Shown one piece after another: positions 21,119 to 33,029 of a stretch of 64,000 bases of DNA. The position numbers were made by a program, and so were the translations under genes. The notes under the pieces were generated by a model. It searched no databases and had not been told where the DNA came from. It saw nothing but the letters and a program-made list of their open reading frames with translations. Each line of letters opens with the position of its first letter. Position 1 is the stretch's first letter. The DNA is from Hybos culiciformis (Eukaryota; Arthropoda; Insecta; Diptera; Hybotidae): assembly GCA_964007475.1 (NCBI GenBank), contig OZ023273.1, positions 86,384,930 through 86,448,929 of the forward strand, read 5' to 3'.

Positions 21119-22252
21119 TGTAACATTAAAATTGTTGTTCGAGCAACTTTTTTTAAGCAACATCAAATTAGGTGTTGCTTAATATTTTTTTGTGGTTTTT
21201 CTTAAATTTTTTTTAGTATATTTTTAAAATGAAAGCGCGAAAGGCCACAAAAAAAACTTTAAAGTTTTTAAAGAAGTTTTAAAACCTCTTTCTTATTGCG
21301 AAAAAAATTCATTTCGCATATGTAACTTCCTACTTACCTATCTAAAATTTGAAAACTTTTTTCGGACCCGTATCATTGAAATGGCGGTCAGTGTTAAGAA
21401 AAACTTACATTTAGGTATCTGGGGACCGTCCCCAGTAAATTTCAGATAAAACGAATTATTTGAGATTATTTTAATAATTTTTTTTTATGCCTACATAAAA
21501 AATTTTTTTTTTATTTGAAAAAAAAAAACATAAATAAATACAATTTTTCATGTCAAAAATCCTTTAAAGCAGTGACGTCGAACATTTTAGTAGAATTTTT
21601 TTTATAGGGTTACCGGAGATTAAATAGAAAATTTAGCCACATTTAGATTATTAACAACATTGCTTACAGAAAGATAATTTTTTTAAACCACACAAAACTG
21701 TGGTTAAAAAAATCAAAAATGTGGTTCTCAAATAAAAAGTTACAGAATCTGGCCCCTGAAAGCTTTCAAGTATCATTTTTATTCCAATGAGTGCTAAACT
21801 TGTATATAAAAATCATTGAGTAGAATCATTGAGTAGAAAGGATACCACATGATTTAAAATTTTTGAAGCATTTTTTTTTTTACGATATCCAGTGTCGTAG
21901 ATTTTTCTATAAAAAAGTAATATTTCAAGAGGCTTGTTGAGGCTCGTTTTAAGTAAACATTTAAAAGATTATACAGGTGATGGTAAAAGAAAATAGCACT
22001 TTTCGTTAATATCATTTTTAGCATATCTAAAAATTCTAAGGAAATAATGCAGGGAAATATTTTTACCTGTAGAATCTATGCACCATGATATTCTCACTAA
22101 ATTTATAAGAAAATGTAGGTATAACAAGAATTCTAAAGTATGATGTGTTTGAATTTTGATAGAATTGAATTTTTATTTTTATTTTATTTTATTTTATTTT
22201 TCGGTACTTTGTTTCACTCAACTAACAGAGTATTCCATAATAGACCTATTTA
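21119..22252. other. Non-coding, repeat-derived spacer
   Basis: No gene was seen. A tandem ATTTTATTTT stretch lies near 22170-22200. Confidence 0.5.
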
Positions 22253-22257
22253 TTATA

Positions 22258-22817
22258 TGACCTCAATTTAGCTAGTCGCGTCACCTCACCATATTTTTTT
22301 TTCTGTCACCTCACATTTTTTAAATAAGCTTATATTTTACTAGTCACAAATACGACGTGAAACTTTACTGCGCAAACATCTTAATTCACACACAAATTTC
22401 TTGCTCTCACCTTTAGTTTTGGCTTTGATAATTTGACAAGAAAAAAGTAAATAAATGAAGAAAAATACAAAAATAAATCCAAAAAATTCAAAAATGAATT
22501 TTTATTTTCTTATTTTTTTTAATAAATAATTTTTTGAATTTATCATAAATAAATAAATTTTTTTAAATTATACTCAATACCATAATTTTAAATTTTTTTA
22601 AAATTTTTCTTATATTTTGCTCACTTTTCTTATTTTTTATACTAGTCACCCATTAAATTGCAGGTGAGAGAAATATCATTTTTTGTGAAAGAAAATGCGC
22701 AAGTGACTATCAAAATATGGTAGTTCTCACTTTTCGTGACAAATTTGGCGCTTTTGTGATTAGCTAAATACCGATTTTATTGTCGCGCTGGTGACGCGAC
22801 TAGCTAAATTGAGGTCA
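22258..22817. mobile_element. 560-bp MITE with TTATA target duplication
   Basis: The inverted termini TGACCTCAATTTAGCTAGTC (continuing GCGTCACC) are perfect over about 28 bp. TTATA is duplicated at 22253-22257 and 22818-22822. The interior is A+T-rich and non-coding. The superfamily is uncertain. Confidence 0.85.
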
Positions 22818-23004
22818 TTATATTTGATTATACTTCCAATTCATAGGTATATTATTGAATTCGATGTGAAGTGAAGTGATCTTGAGCTATTTTCTGAAAA
22901 TTTTAACCATCTAATACTAATTACTATTTGTTTTCATCCGTCGAAACGAAAGTGATACTAAAAAGCTCTCTGAAAACAAGGGAATATCGGTTTTCATTAA
23001 ACCA

Positions 23005-23662
23005 TAAAGTAAGTATAATAGAGGAATTAGTCCCACACAAAAAATTTTGATAAAAAAAGTGAAACAAAAAATGTATCACAACACCATGAGCTTTTTTTTT
23101 TAGAATTCCACTGTCACAAAAGTTTTTAATGTGCATGTGATCGGTAAGTTGTATTTACATTCGTAAATTTAGCTCGGTAAATGGTATATTACATGCATCA
23201 ATACACATGTAATTATTTAATTAAGTAAATTTTATTTACATTCTCCGTATTAAGTAAATTTTATTTACTTACTTCATTTTGAACTTTTGTTTATTTTTTG
23301 CATTGCAAATGTATTGATTGCAACTACTTCTCACATGCACATTAAAACAGTATACAAAACATGTTAATAAAATTTGTTATACAGCTCGTTGTGTATATAC
23401 CCAAAAACACATTGACACTTGTCAATATTATATCACTCGACCTAAAGGTCTCGTGATATAAGTATTGACTCGTGTCTATGTGTTTTTGTATATACACAAC
23501 TCGTTGTAATAACAAATTTTCTACTATTAAATCTTTAAAAATTGTATAGAACTGTTGTTATTTTTGAAGTTTTAAAAGCATTTGTAGAGTGGAGTTAAAG
23601 AAAGAATCGTGGGGTTGTGTATGGGATGAATCCTCTATATATACATACTCTTTGATTAAACA
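23005..23662. mobile_element. Inverted-repeat element (family I), decayed copy with a nested insert
   Basis: The left arm 23010-23100 (AGAGGAATTAGTCCCACACA, GTGAAACAAAAAATG, ATCACAACACCATGAGC) and the right arm 23575-23660 (GTGGGGTTGTG, GGGATGAATCCTCTATATAT) are inverted. They match the arms of the better copy at 49741-50820. The space between is filled by another repeat (23126-23520). Confidence 0.7.
23126..23525. repeat. Repeat family S with a long hairpin
   Basis: It contains TTAATGTGCATGTGA mirrored by TCACATGCACATTAA (23126-23345), then a strong hairpin at 23395-23500 built from CACATTGACACTTGTCAAT, TATATCACTCGACC, TAAA, GGTCTCGTGATATAAG. A sibling is at about 61640-62105. Confidence 0.75.
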
Positions 23663-23939
23663 TAAAAATGTTGTCAGAAAGCAATCACTTAAAAAAAAAA
23701 GATAGGTGATACATAAAAAGAATCATCATAAGAATCAAATAAATTCAGATGATGCGCGTATTTCAACAGTTGAAAGGAATTTAGTGGATGATAGAGCCCA
23801 GACGAACTTTTGAAATCCTTCCCCAGAGAAGGTCGCTGGGTAGGAGGCCAATAAATTTATTGTTACGAAATTTATGTGTTTAATTATGTCTCATTTTTAT
23901 GTACCAAATTTGAATGAAATCGGACGAACTTTTGAAGTC

Positions 23940-24245
23940 TTCCCCAGAAGAAGTCGCTGGGTATTATGCCAATAAGTGCCAGCCGCGCCAGCCGCAAATC
24001 CCACTGACCAACCTCCAGACCGCCCGCCCGCCGCCTCCTCTTGTTTTGGAACACCCCCTTTATCCTTTTCCCAAAAATAGGGCCAATCGGGCAAAAAAAA
24101 AAATTTCCCATACAAAAATGTATGAAAACTCCGAAACGGGGCTGTTTCCCGAAGAACTGATTTCAGTTTTGGGAGTTTGGGCACCGCCTCTACCCCCCCT
24201 CCAAGTTTCAGCCCATTCTGAGTGGTTCCGATAAACTGCACTAAC
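23940..24245. repeat. Foldback-family arm fragment
   Basis: It shares CATACAAAAATGTATGAAAA, CTCCGAAACGGGGC, GAACTGATTTCAGTTTTG and CCTCCAAGTTTCAGCCCATT with the foldback at 19711-20493. The open frames on both strands here are by-products of its G+C-rich composition. Confidence 0.8.
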
Positions 24246-25850
24246 GCCAAAGTTTCTTTCACTATGAAACACTATAATCACAATTTTATTTCCGATTGGA
24301 ACTTTCTTTCAATTCACTTTAGTATTACAGTGCATTCCGTAATTTGAAATTTGGATTTTTCTACCAATTTTATTTTTAATTTCTTACGCAATTTAAAAGT
24401 AGAACTACAGATCTGGTAAAATTTTATATGATAAAAACGATTCTACTCGATCTGTAATATCATACCTTTAAATTGTGTTTTAGAGAAAAACATCTACCTA
24501 ATGTGTATTGTGTACTACATACACAATACATATTTAGAAACCAATTTTATTTCTTGATCCTATATTTTATATTTTCATTCAAATTCAAAATTTGTATTGA
24601 AATTGAAATATTTTTGTCTAATCTAAATAAATTGAACGCTAATTTAAAATATTTTGTTTTTTTATATTTTTATTAACGATACAAAAAAAGTTTTCATTTG
24701 TACAAATATCGTTAATACAATTGCTTAGAAAAACTTAGAAAATTAGGTACCTAAATTGCTAAATATAATAATAATTGAGACATTGACATCAAATATTCCT
24801 TCAATTTTTTCTTGAATAGGAAAATTAAATTTGAATTTTTGTTTCTTTCTGGTATCAAATTTTATTATTCATGTAGGTTAATATAGCACTATTTCCTTGT
24901 GTTATTTCAGTTCAGTATAATGTCGAAAAACCACACAAATGATTTGTTTTTTTGTTGTTGTTATTACATTGAATTATTCGAGTATAAAAATTGAACTTCT
25001 TAGGTATAATAAGGAAAATGGATCGAAATGTTATTAACATATTGATGCTAGTAAAATTCTTCTATAAACTGATTATTTTTTAAGCTGGATAATAATAATT
25101 GAAATCTCTATAAATTTCCGTATTCTTCCGACATAATATTTTCGTACATAAGTACACTTAAAAATTCTAATATTGTATTAAAAATTAAATTCGGAAACAA
25201 AGCAAAATATCAGGGGCTAACAATTATAATGAATTTATTACTTAACTAAATAAATATCTTATCAATGCGGTATTCGAAAAAATAAAAAATAAAGTAAAAA
25301 AAAAAAAAAAAAAATTAGTATTAGAAGATAAGCTTTTATAGAAAAGGTTTTTAAGAATGAAAAAAAAAAATTAATCAGTATAGAAAATGAATTATCGTAG
25401 AAAGTTCGTCTTTGTGGTTAAATATTTTTTAAATTTAGTGTCAATATTTCAATAATATGATAATATGAAATTATGGCAAAGTAAGAAAGATTTAAATATA
25501 AAAATAAAAAATATTATAAATTACAAATTATAAATTTTCTACTTTTAGTTTTTGCGATGAATGTATTTCATTTCTGAAAACAATATTATTTTTCAGTGCT
25601 ACATGTTTCATTATACCAATTTTGTTTTTTCAATTCTTAGGTAAAGGAATTTTATAAATTTCACAATTTACATATACATTATGTAGTTAATACATAATTA
25701 TTATATTTTTTAACTGGGAACCCAAAAAGTAAATTTAAGTTTATAAAAATAATAATTTAGATTTAACCAATTAAAAGTAATAATGTAATTTCTAAATATC
25801 AAAGAAATTTTTAATATTATTTAATTGATAATTTTTTTTTTACTAAATAA
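24246..25850. other. Intergenic A+T-rich sequence
   Basis: 5' flank of the WSD gene. Several near-palindromic short stretches occur (ATTGTGTACTACATACACAAT near 24505-24530). No gene was recognised. Confidence 0.5.
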
Positions 25851-25852
25851 TA

Positions 25853-28800
25853 ATGATAAAGTTTATTAGATTTTATTCTATTTTAATTTTAGGTGTCTAC
25901 TTTGGAAGAAAATTAATTTTGAAAATTTTAAATTTAATCTATCCACAATATGAATTTTCAAGATCAAATAAAATTTGTAGTTTAATTGATTCGAAAAAGA
26001 ATCAAGCTGTGTTGCATTTCTTAATACAAGTAAATGGAACATGTGATTTTTATAAAATTAAAGAAAATTATAGAAAATTGTTAGAAAAACGTAATAGAAA
26101 TGGTGAACTTAAGTATGTTAAGTTGAAACAAAAATTAATTTCATGTTTTTGGCAGTATGCATGGATAAAGGACGATAGTAAATTTTATTTAAATAATCAT
26201 ATAATACTCAGCTCTAGGTAATTTTTGGATATTAATTTATTAAAAAAAAATATTGAAAGTATATTCTGAATAATTCGAAATGTTGGAATATTTATGTTAC
26301 ATCAAAACATCTTGAATTTGTTGTAAAAACTCCAATACTCTCATCAATCAATATTTATTATTCTCAATTTAAAAATTAAATTGTTCTTAAATTTAGTGAA
26401 CTTTTTTTTTGAAGTTATCATTTGCATTCATTAACTCATTTCAATAATTAAGTTAATTTGATTTCAATTGTAAAGACTTTATATTTATTTAAGTATTCTT
26501 GCTAAGTACTTATTAATTAAAGTAAAGTTTCTGGTATAGTTTAATTTAAATTAAACTACACAGATACGGATTAAAAATTAACACAACACAAATAAACAAA
26601 TATTATGATTAAAAAGGATAAATTAATCATTTCTTAGATGCATATTTTGACAGCACAAATTCATTTATCATATATGTTGCACTTCAATATTCTTAGCCAA
26701 TAATCTTACTAATAAAGGTAAACTCGTAAAATGTGAAATACAAAAAAATATGGCAAGAACGGCTGTGTAATTTTATATATAAGTCAGTAAATAACAAGCA
26801 AATAAAAACTTTTATTTATTAAATATAAATTGAAGAAGAGTCTAACATTTCATCTCTTATTTTAGGATTTTTCGCGGCGTATTGATAAATGAATATAATT
26901 TAGAACAATATGTGAGTGAGTTAACTGCCAAATATATTCCAGAAATAATACCACAATGGCAAGTGATGGTCATTCCAATATTCTCGGGTTTTTCTACATC
27001 AGAAAATGAATCCATACAGGTTAATTTAGCATATACTTTTAATATTTTTGAAAACATTCAACCATTATAGGTATATCATTTTTATTTGTAGGATGATAAT
27101 TATTATATGTTGATAAAAGTACATCACTTACTTCTGGCAGATGAATCAAATTTATATTTAAAAGATTTGTTAATGTTAGACTCAGATAATTCATTGGAAG
27201 TTGAAGTTAATCCCATTATTAAATTTCCAAATTTAATTGCCATAACAAATTTATGGAAACAATGTTTATTTTCAATTTCTAAACAATGGAATAAGTTCAT
27301 TTATTTTTATGATCCATTAGAATCACCAGATATCGATAAAAAAATTGAAATCAATTCTATAAGTCAGCTTATTTCTATTATATTCATAATCGGAGTACAA
27401 GTCACTTTGGATTTTTTCAAAACATATGATCAGAAAGATAATAAATGGAATCATTTAATAGAACTATTACATAAAGAAAGAATTAAACGAAATTTATCAA
27501 AAGAATGTGTATATAAAGCCATTAAATATTCTTTAAATCCTATTAATATGATTAAAAATATTTTCAACATAATTGTGAATATTTTAATATCTATTATAAA
27601 TTATTGCATATTTAATACTGCGAGCGAAATTTTGGCACTAAAAGATCTTTTAATATCTGGTAAGATTTTTTTATTTTATAATCTCTTTTACCCTCTTCCG
27701 ACATACTTTTTCAAATGATAGAAATGTTACCCCTAAGAATGCACATCAATATTTTTAGAAAAATTTATGAAAACAAAGACAATACCGCTCGAAAGATCAG
27801 TTTGTTTTCAAGGTAAACATACATATTACTTCAATACACATAATGCAATGTTTATCAAAATTATAATTATTCAATTTACAAGGTGAAAGTTTCACACCTC
27901 ACACTCAGAAAAATGGAAAATTCAGACACAGTCATTAAATTTCTTACGAAGAAAAAAAAAAACCATTATTAAAGAAAATTGAACGAAGGGATATTTGCTA
28001 AAACCTGCTTTATTAAATTGAAAGAAATCTCAACAAAAGTTATTAGTCAACATCTTTTATAATTTGTTTCTTTTTTTTAGGTAATAACGACAGTGACACG
28101 ATTATTGGATTTCTTGCAACTTATCTACCATTAATTTATTATTCACTTAATGATTTCGTTTTTTTAATTAAGGAAATAGTTCAAGGTCCTAAAAATATTT
28201 GTGAAGAAATTAATAAATTTCGAAAAAATTATAATTTTTTGCACACAAAATCGTTCAGTGGTTGCAAGATTATATCATTTTCAAAAGCAATTAGAGTTTC
28301 AAATACCATTGAGAACTGCAATGAGGTTACTTTTGCTTGCCTTGGTGAATCATTACGAAAATTTTTGGATAAATTAACAAATAAAATACCAAAAATTTTA
28401 AATATGGCGTGCAGATCTATTCATATAAATTATTTACTAGATTCATGTAAAAATAAAAATGTAGATGGAATACTTTTCTTGCCTCTGCCAATTGATTGCA
28501 AAGAATCTGATCAATTAATACTAAATAATATCAAGGAAATTTTTAGAATTACACAAAGAAAACAATTTTTTTCTCATTTATCATCAATTGGGCAGATTAA
28601 GTATGAAATATTGACTAATTTATTACCGACTGTTATATTGAAAATATTAATGAACCATTTCTCATTTTTATTTCCAATAACTGTGTGCTTCGTCTATGGT
28701 ACAGGTAATTTTAAAACTGCTTGGGGTCAAAACGTTAAGGATTTATTATTTTTTCAACCACCACAATCCAAAACATGTAAGTGAATAGAAATAATAATTT

Positions 28801-29153
28801 AAATAGAAAAATATTGAAAAACCTAAAAACTAATATGTTTAGCTTCACTAATAAAACATTAAAATCATAATGTAGATTTTACTTAATAGTGGGTTTTTTC
28901 CTTTCATCGGTTAACGAAAAAAGTTCTTAAACTAATCTACTAGCAATAATGAAACCAGAATGTTTGTGATTGCGATATTTTTAATTTTGTTTCAGATCTG
29001 TCACTAACCGTTCATCACTATCAGTTTAAAAACGAAAGTAAAGTTCGTTTAACTTGTATGGCTGATGCACAATTAGCTGCCGAATGTAGCAGAATAACTT
29101 TGAATTGGGAAAATCTAATGGAAAACTATAAAAAAAAATTGTTTGAAAATTAA
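25853..29153 (+). CDS. WSD-type O-acyltransferase (wax ester synthase/DGAT-like), 646 aa
   Basis: The exons join in frame: 25853-26217, 26866-27019, 27092-27659, 28081-28776, 28996-29153, all with GT-AG borders. The N-terminus is a hydrophobic segment (FIRFYSILILGVYF), likely a membrane anchor in the endoplasmic reticulum. At residues 183-194 VHHLLLADESNL occupies the place of the HHxxxDG acyl-transfer motif of WS/DGAT enzymes. The C-terminal half has the family's second domain (VCFVYGTGNFKTAWGQNVKD ... LTCMADAQLAAECSRITLNW). Two hydrophobic stretches lie in exon 3 (SQLISIIFIIGVQVTL, IFNIIVNILISIINYCIF). The family makes wax esters or triacylglycerol from acyl-CoA. Here both His are present but the Asp-Gly is displaced or lost, so catalysis may be altered. 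RPA3 is convergent 141 bp away. Confidence 0.82.
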
Positions 29154-29294
29154 TGTATTACAACTAAGTCTTAAATTTATGATTATATTTATTATATTAT
29201 ATAATGATGAAAATTTTCTTTTTATATAATAATAACCGATAGTTTATGTACACGGAAAATACCTTAAATTAATTTGTTATTATAAATTTCATTT

Positions 29295-30665
29295 TCAAGC
29301 TTGAGTATAATAAAAATCTTTGCAATGAGCGAAATACTGAACTGCCATATTATTTGATTCTACATCAAATTCTTCTCCGCCTTCGAACTGAATGACCTGA
29401 AACACAAATAGTTAGTGTGATAAAGAATATTTAACAAGCTAAGATTCGATTTATTATAATAGATTAGATAGAACTACTGTATGTACAAATTGTTTATAAC
29501 TCTTTGGATAAAATAGGAACTGATCTTGTCGTTATTTTAACTGTAAAAGAAGTCGTCGATTCAACTCTCTAAATATTTGACTGGCAACGCGTCTGCTCAG
29601 AAATGAAACAACGTATAATGAAAAGATAGTTTCGAGTAATTTGAATTTAAAGATTTGAAAATTAAAAAAAAACGTTTGAAAAATAACAAGTAACATACAA
29701 TTTTCATCTAAAAAACACATTTTAATTAACATTAAGAATATTGCAAAGTAGTTGTACTTATAAAATCGAGTACGAGGAATCGAATGGTGCTATTGTCAAA
29801 TAATGACGTATAAATGTCATACGTTGTTTCATTTCTCAACAGACGAACGAATGGTAGGTACTGATCTCCTAGTTTTTCTATACTGTCAGGATGATGTGAA
29901 AGAAAATAACCTTAACTAACTTAAGTTGATAATATTAGGTAGGTAGGTACCTAGTTGGTAGATATAGGTAGTTAGATACCTAACTATCTATTCTATTGAA
30001 TTTTCCAATTGATGTTCAAAACTATGTCTATCATTTCTCTTACATTTTTTATTTCACAATTTATGCAATAATTCTGGGTCCATGCAATAACTCATCGGTA
30101 TTTAAATCATCGGCCGATTTTTGATTCGATTTAATTTTAATTCATTGGAAAATTGGCCGATGATTTAAATTCTTTGCTATGCACATAACTCATCAATCGC
30201 TGACAAGTTATGTGCTTTAAAAAAGAAAAATAACTCATCGGCAATTTTTTGGATGACTTAAAAATCCTCTTTAAAACACATAACTCATCCGCAAAATTAT
30301 GAACGAACATTGTCGCCGCCGCTTATTCTAAAAACTTTTTAACGAAATGCACTAATCCGCTGTCAAAATAAGTTCAAAAATAAAATCCATCAAATGTTAA
30401 TAAGTAGTGTGTTACCTACCTCTTTGGCTCTTATACTGTCGCCAGATGCTGGAACTCCAATTACTTCAATCCAATCCAATGCTCTGGCTGAAATAGAACA
30501 ATCTGATGGATATTTAATTGTAAATAGCTTATTATCACTTGATTTTCCCATAATTATATTGGATCCACTATTCATTTCTTGTACTTGAATAAAAATTGAA
30601 ACATTTTTTCCCACAAACTCCCGAATGTTTGTACCATTCACGATACTTCTTGCTTCAAAAACCAT
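29295..30665 (-). CDS. RPA3: Replication protein A 14-kDa subunit, 115 aa
   Basis: Exon 1 is 30420-30665 (82 codons, donor GAG|GTAGGT). Exon 2 is 29295-29396 (33 codons and stop, acceptor TTTCAG). The 1023-bp intron is A+T-rich. The product has the RPA3 OB-fold pattern: an N-terminal strand with VGKNVSIFIQVQEM, then SDNKLFTIKYP, LDWIEVIGVP, and the closing FDVESNNMAVQYFAHCKDFY. The length fits the family (about 115-125 aa). RPA3 forms the core of the heterotrimer that coats single-stranded DNA in replication and repair, in the nucleus. Another donor four bases downstream (GTAACA) would put exon 2 out of frame. A hAT-type element starts about 115 bp upstream of the ATG. Confidence 0.85.
29397..30419 (-). 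other. RPA3 intron
   Basis: It contains a TAGGTAGGTACC-type simple stretch near 29935-29990. At 30070-30290 a repeated AACTCATC / CGGCCGAT pattern (TCATCGGCCGATTTTTGATT against GGAAAATTGGCCGATGATTT) suggests a decayed inverted-repeat element. Confidence 0.6.
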
Positions 30666-30779
30666 TTTTTTTTATAAGAATGAAATATGAATCAAAAATT
30701 ATATATATTTTAATTTTAGTTTATGAATTTTAGTTTATTTTAAAATAAAATTGGCGCAAAATTAAATTATGAATATTAC

Positions 30780-32440
30780 CAGAGTGCGAAGTCGCTGACC
30801 TCAGTCGGTCAAACACAACGGTCGCCGAAGAAATCGGCAAAAATTGAATTGGTCGCCGTCGATCCAAAAAATCAGCTGCAATCGGCTTCACCCAAAGAAA
30901 TTATAAGTCAAGAATGGCCTTATGAAAAAGAAAATGACCCCAGTTTTTGTTTGCAATGATGTTCCCAGTTTAATCTCCGATGGCATAAAAAATGTAAACC
31001 AACTAAAGAAAATGTGAACCAAATAAAAAAGGAATGTTATTATTACTTTTAGATTATACCGTAATAAAAAACAATAAAGAAAAAAATATATATATATTTT
31101 TTTTTATTCAATATATTTAAACTTATCAAAAGAATATTTTGAAATGAATTAATAATTCTATAAAGCTTGGTAGGAATCTTTTAATGAATTAATTTAAAAT
31201 AATTCTCGAAAAAGCTAAACATTCAAAAAATTAAGATAATGCACAATAAGTACAAAAGTAAAACAATTAAGTATTAAAAAGTAAAGTTTTAGGTTTTATA
31301 AATTTTTTTGCATTTTTTGATTAAAACAATTTCTTCCATTTTCACAAATAAATTGCTTACAATATATTTTCTTTGTTTCCTCATTTCTCGTCGGTAATAT
31401 GATTCTCAAAATTAAGATCTTACATAGAACTTCTTACTATTAAATTCAATACTTCTATTTAAAAAAAAAACTTTAATCAAAATTTTTGTTTTATTTAAGT
31501 ACAAAAGTTATCCCACCTAGTGATTTGATAGCTATAATAAAGAAAAGAAATATTTGTATTTGGTAAGCTGGCATGAATTAAAAAAAAACGTTTTTTTTCC
31601 TTTATAAAAAATATCCTCCAAAAAACAGGAAGTCTGGCATGTCTATATTAAAGTAACGGAAAAATTTTTATTTATAATATTTTCCAACAAAGTAAGTCTT
31701 GAATTTTAATTTCTAATTTTGATTTTTTGTCAACCAATCAATCAATCATATACAAATTTATAGAAACGATTTAAAATTAAACGAAAAAAAAATTATTATT
31801 TTCACAAATGTTAAACTATTGTATTCATTTTTACTCGAAAATTTGATGTTTATTTTTATTTGGGAACATCATTGCAAACAAAAACTTGACCCTCTAGCTT
31901 TTTCTCTTTCTTTAAATAAATATATATGAAAAAGAAAGGGACAAAAAATTCAAAGGCCATTCTTTATTTATAATTTCTTTGGCTTCACCCTTAAAAAAAT
32001 TAAAAAATTTCAAATTCTGAATTTCAAATTCCTAACGTATTTTGTTAGTGTAAAATTTCAATTTTTTTTTGTTGTTGTGAATTTCATAATTTTTCCCCGA
32101 TATAATAAAATCCTCTAAATTTAGGGAAAGAAAATCCTACTCTGGCAGCTTTGTTATTAATATTTGAAATTTATCAAAGAAAGTGAAAAAAAGTGTTCAC
32201 CCGAAAACTTTTTTTTGACATTAAATTACACTAACAAAATACATTAGGAATATGAAATTCAAATTTGAAATTTTTAAATTTTTTTAAGGGTGAAGCACTA
32301 ATAATTAAAAAATAAAGTGAAAAAATTTTTTTTTATAATTTTTTTTTAGTATGGAGCCGATTTGAGTCGCTCCAGTCGCGGTCGTTGGTAATTTTCTTTT
32401 AGCAGTGAGTGGTCGGCAAAAGTCATCGACTTCGGCTCTG
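30780..32440. mobile_element. hAT-type non-autonomous element, 1.66 kb, 8-bp target duplication
   Basis: The ends CAGAGTGCGAAGTCGCTGAC and (reverse complement of the right end) CAGAGCCGAAGTCGATGAC are inverted. AATATTAC is duplicated exactly at 30772-30779 and 32441-32448, the 8-bp signature of hAT elements. An inner pair of inverted arms (about 30890-30975 and 31860-31990, with AAAGAAATTATA and TTTTTGTTTGCAATGATGTT) marks a second element inside. A MITE sits at 31982-32298. There is no transposase. Confidence 0.88.
31982..32298. mobile_element. ~317-bp MITE nested in the hAT-type element
   Basis: GCTTCACCCTTAAAAAAATT at the left is mirrored at the right (AATTTTTTTAAGGGTGAAGC). The pairing runs on for about 70 bp, including CTAA.GTATTTTGTTAGTGTAA. 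It is non-coding. Confidence 0.82.
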
Positions 32441-32518
32441 AATATTACTAAACTAACTACCCAGTAAAAAAAATGTTTCCGGTTAATAATACCAGGACGT
32501 TTAGTGTATGCTTTACGG

Positions 32519-32845
32519 GCTGTCTACATTAGCGATTTAAAATCGCGCGTATTTATGAATGTATTGTATTTTTTCTGTTTAATTTATTAGTATTTGTGTT
32601 TGCTCAATATGCCACTGGGTTAGATTTACAGCATGCGATTTTTATACATTTTTCCAAATTGTACCATTTTACTTGATTTAAATGTCAAATTAATAAAAAA
32701 AAAAAAAATTTGTGAGAAATGTCAAAAAATACGCATGCTGAAAAATTATTCAAAATCAGCATGCGTATTTTACTGCGATTTTGGATTTTGTATAAAGATA
32801 AAGAACAAAATCGCATGCAGGAAAAATACGCTAATGTAGACACCT
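32519..32845. mobile_element. ~325-bp MITE
   Basis: The termini TGTCTACATTAGCG and CGCTAATGTAGACA are perfect inverse complements. Internal GCATGCGATTTT and AAAATCGCATGC also pair. The 68-codon frame inside is not credible as a gene. Confidence 0.75.
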
Positions 32846-32915
32846 AGTTATGTATTGTTTATAGCTAATTTACCTATCTGAAAAAATGATACCGTAAAAA
32901 CTGAATAAAAAAAAA
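32846..32915. repeat. Terminal fragment of MITE family M
   Basis: TTGTTTATAGCTAATTTACCTATCTGAAAAAATGATACCGTAAAAA matches the end of the MITEs at 56566-56987 and 57851-58271 in short runs (TTGTTTATAGCTAATT, CTATCTGAAAAAATGATACC). Confidence 0.75.
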
Positions 32916-33029
32916 GTTTTGGCACACTGAATAAATAAATAGCCTACTTTACATAATCTACATAATTAAATTTACTTTTAAAACTTTTAATAAGGTTTAC
33001 CACGTTTACCAACTTCGGCTTTAAATATT

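Noticed and set aside
23884..24281. Overlapping frames of 73-121 codons on both strands
   Set aside because: They fall in a G+C-rich fragment of the foldback family; openness follows from composition and no homology was recognised.
32633..32839. 68-codon plus frame
   Set aside because: Lies wholly inside a MITE bounded by TGTCTACATTAGCG ends.
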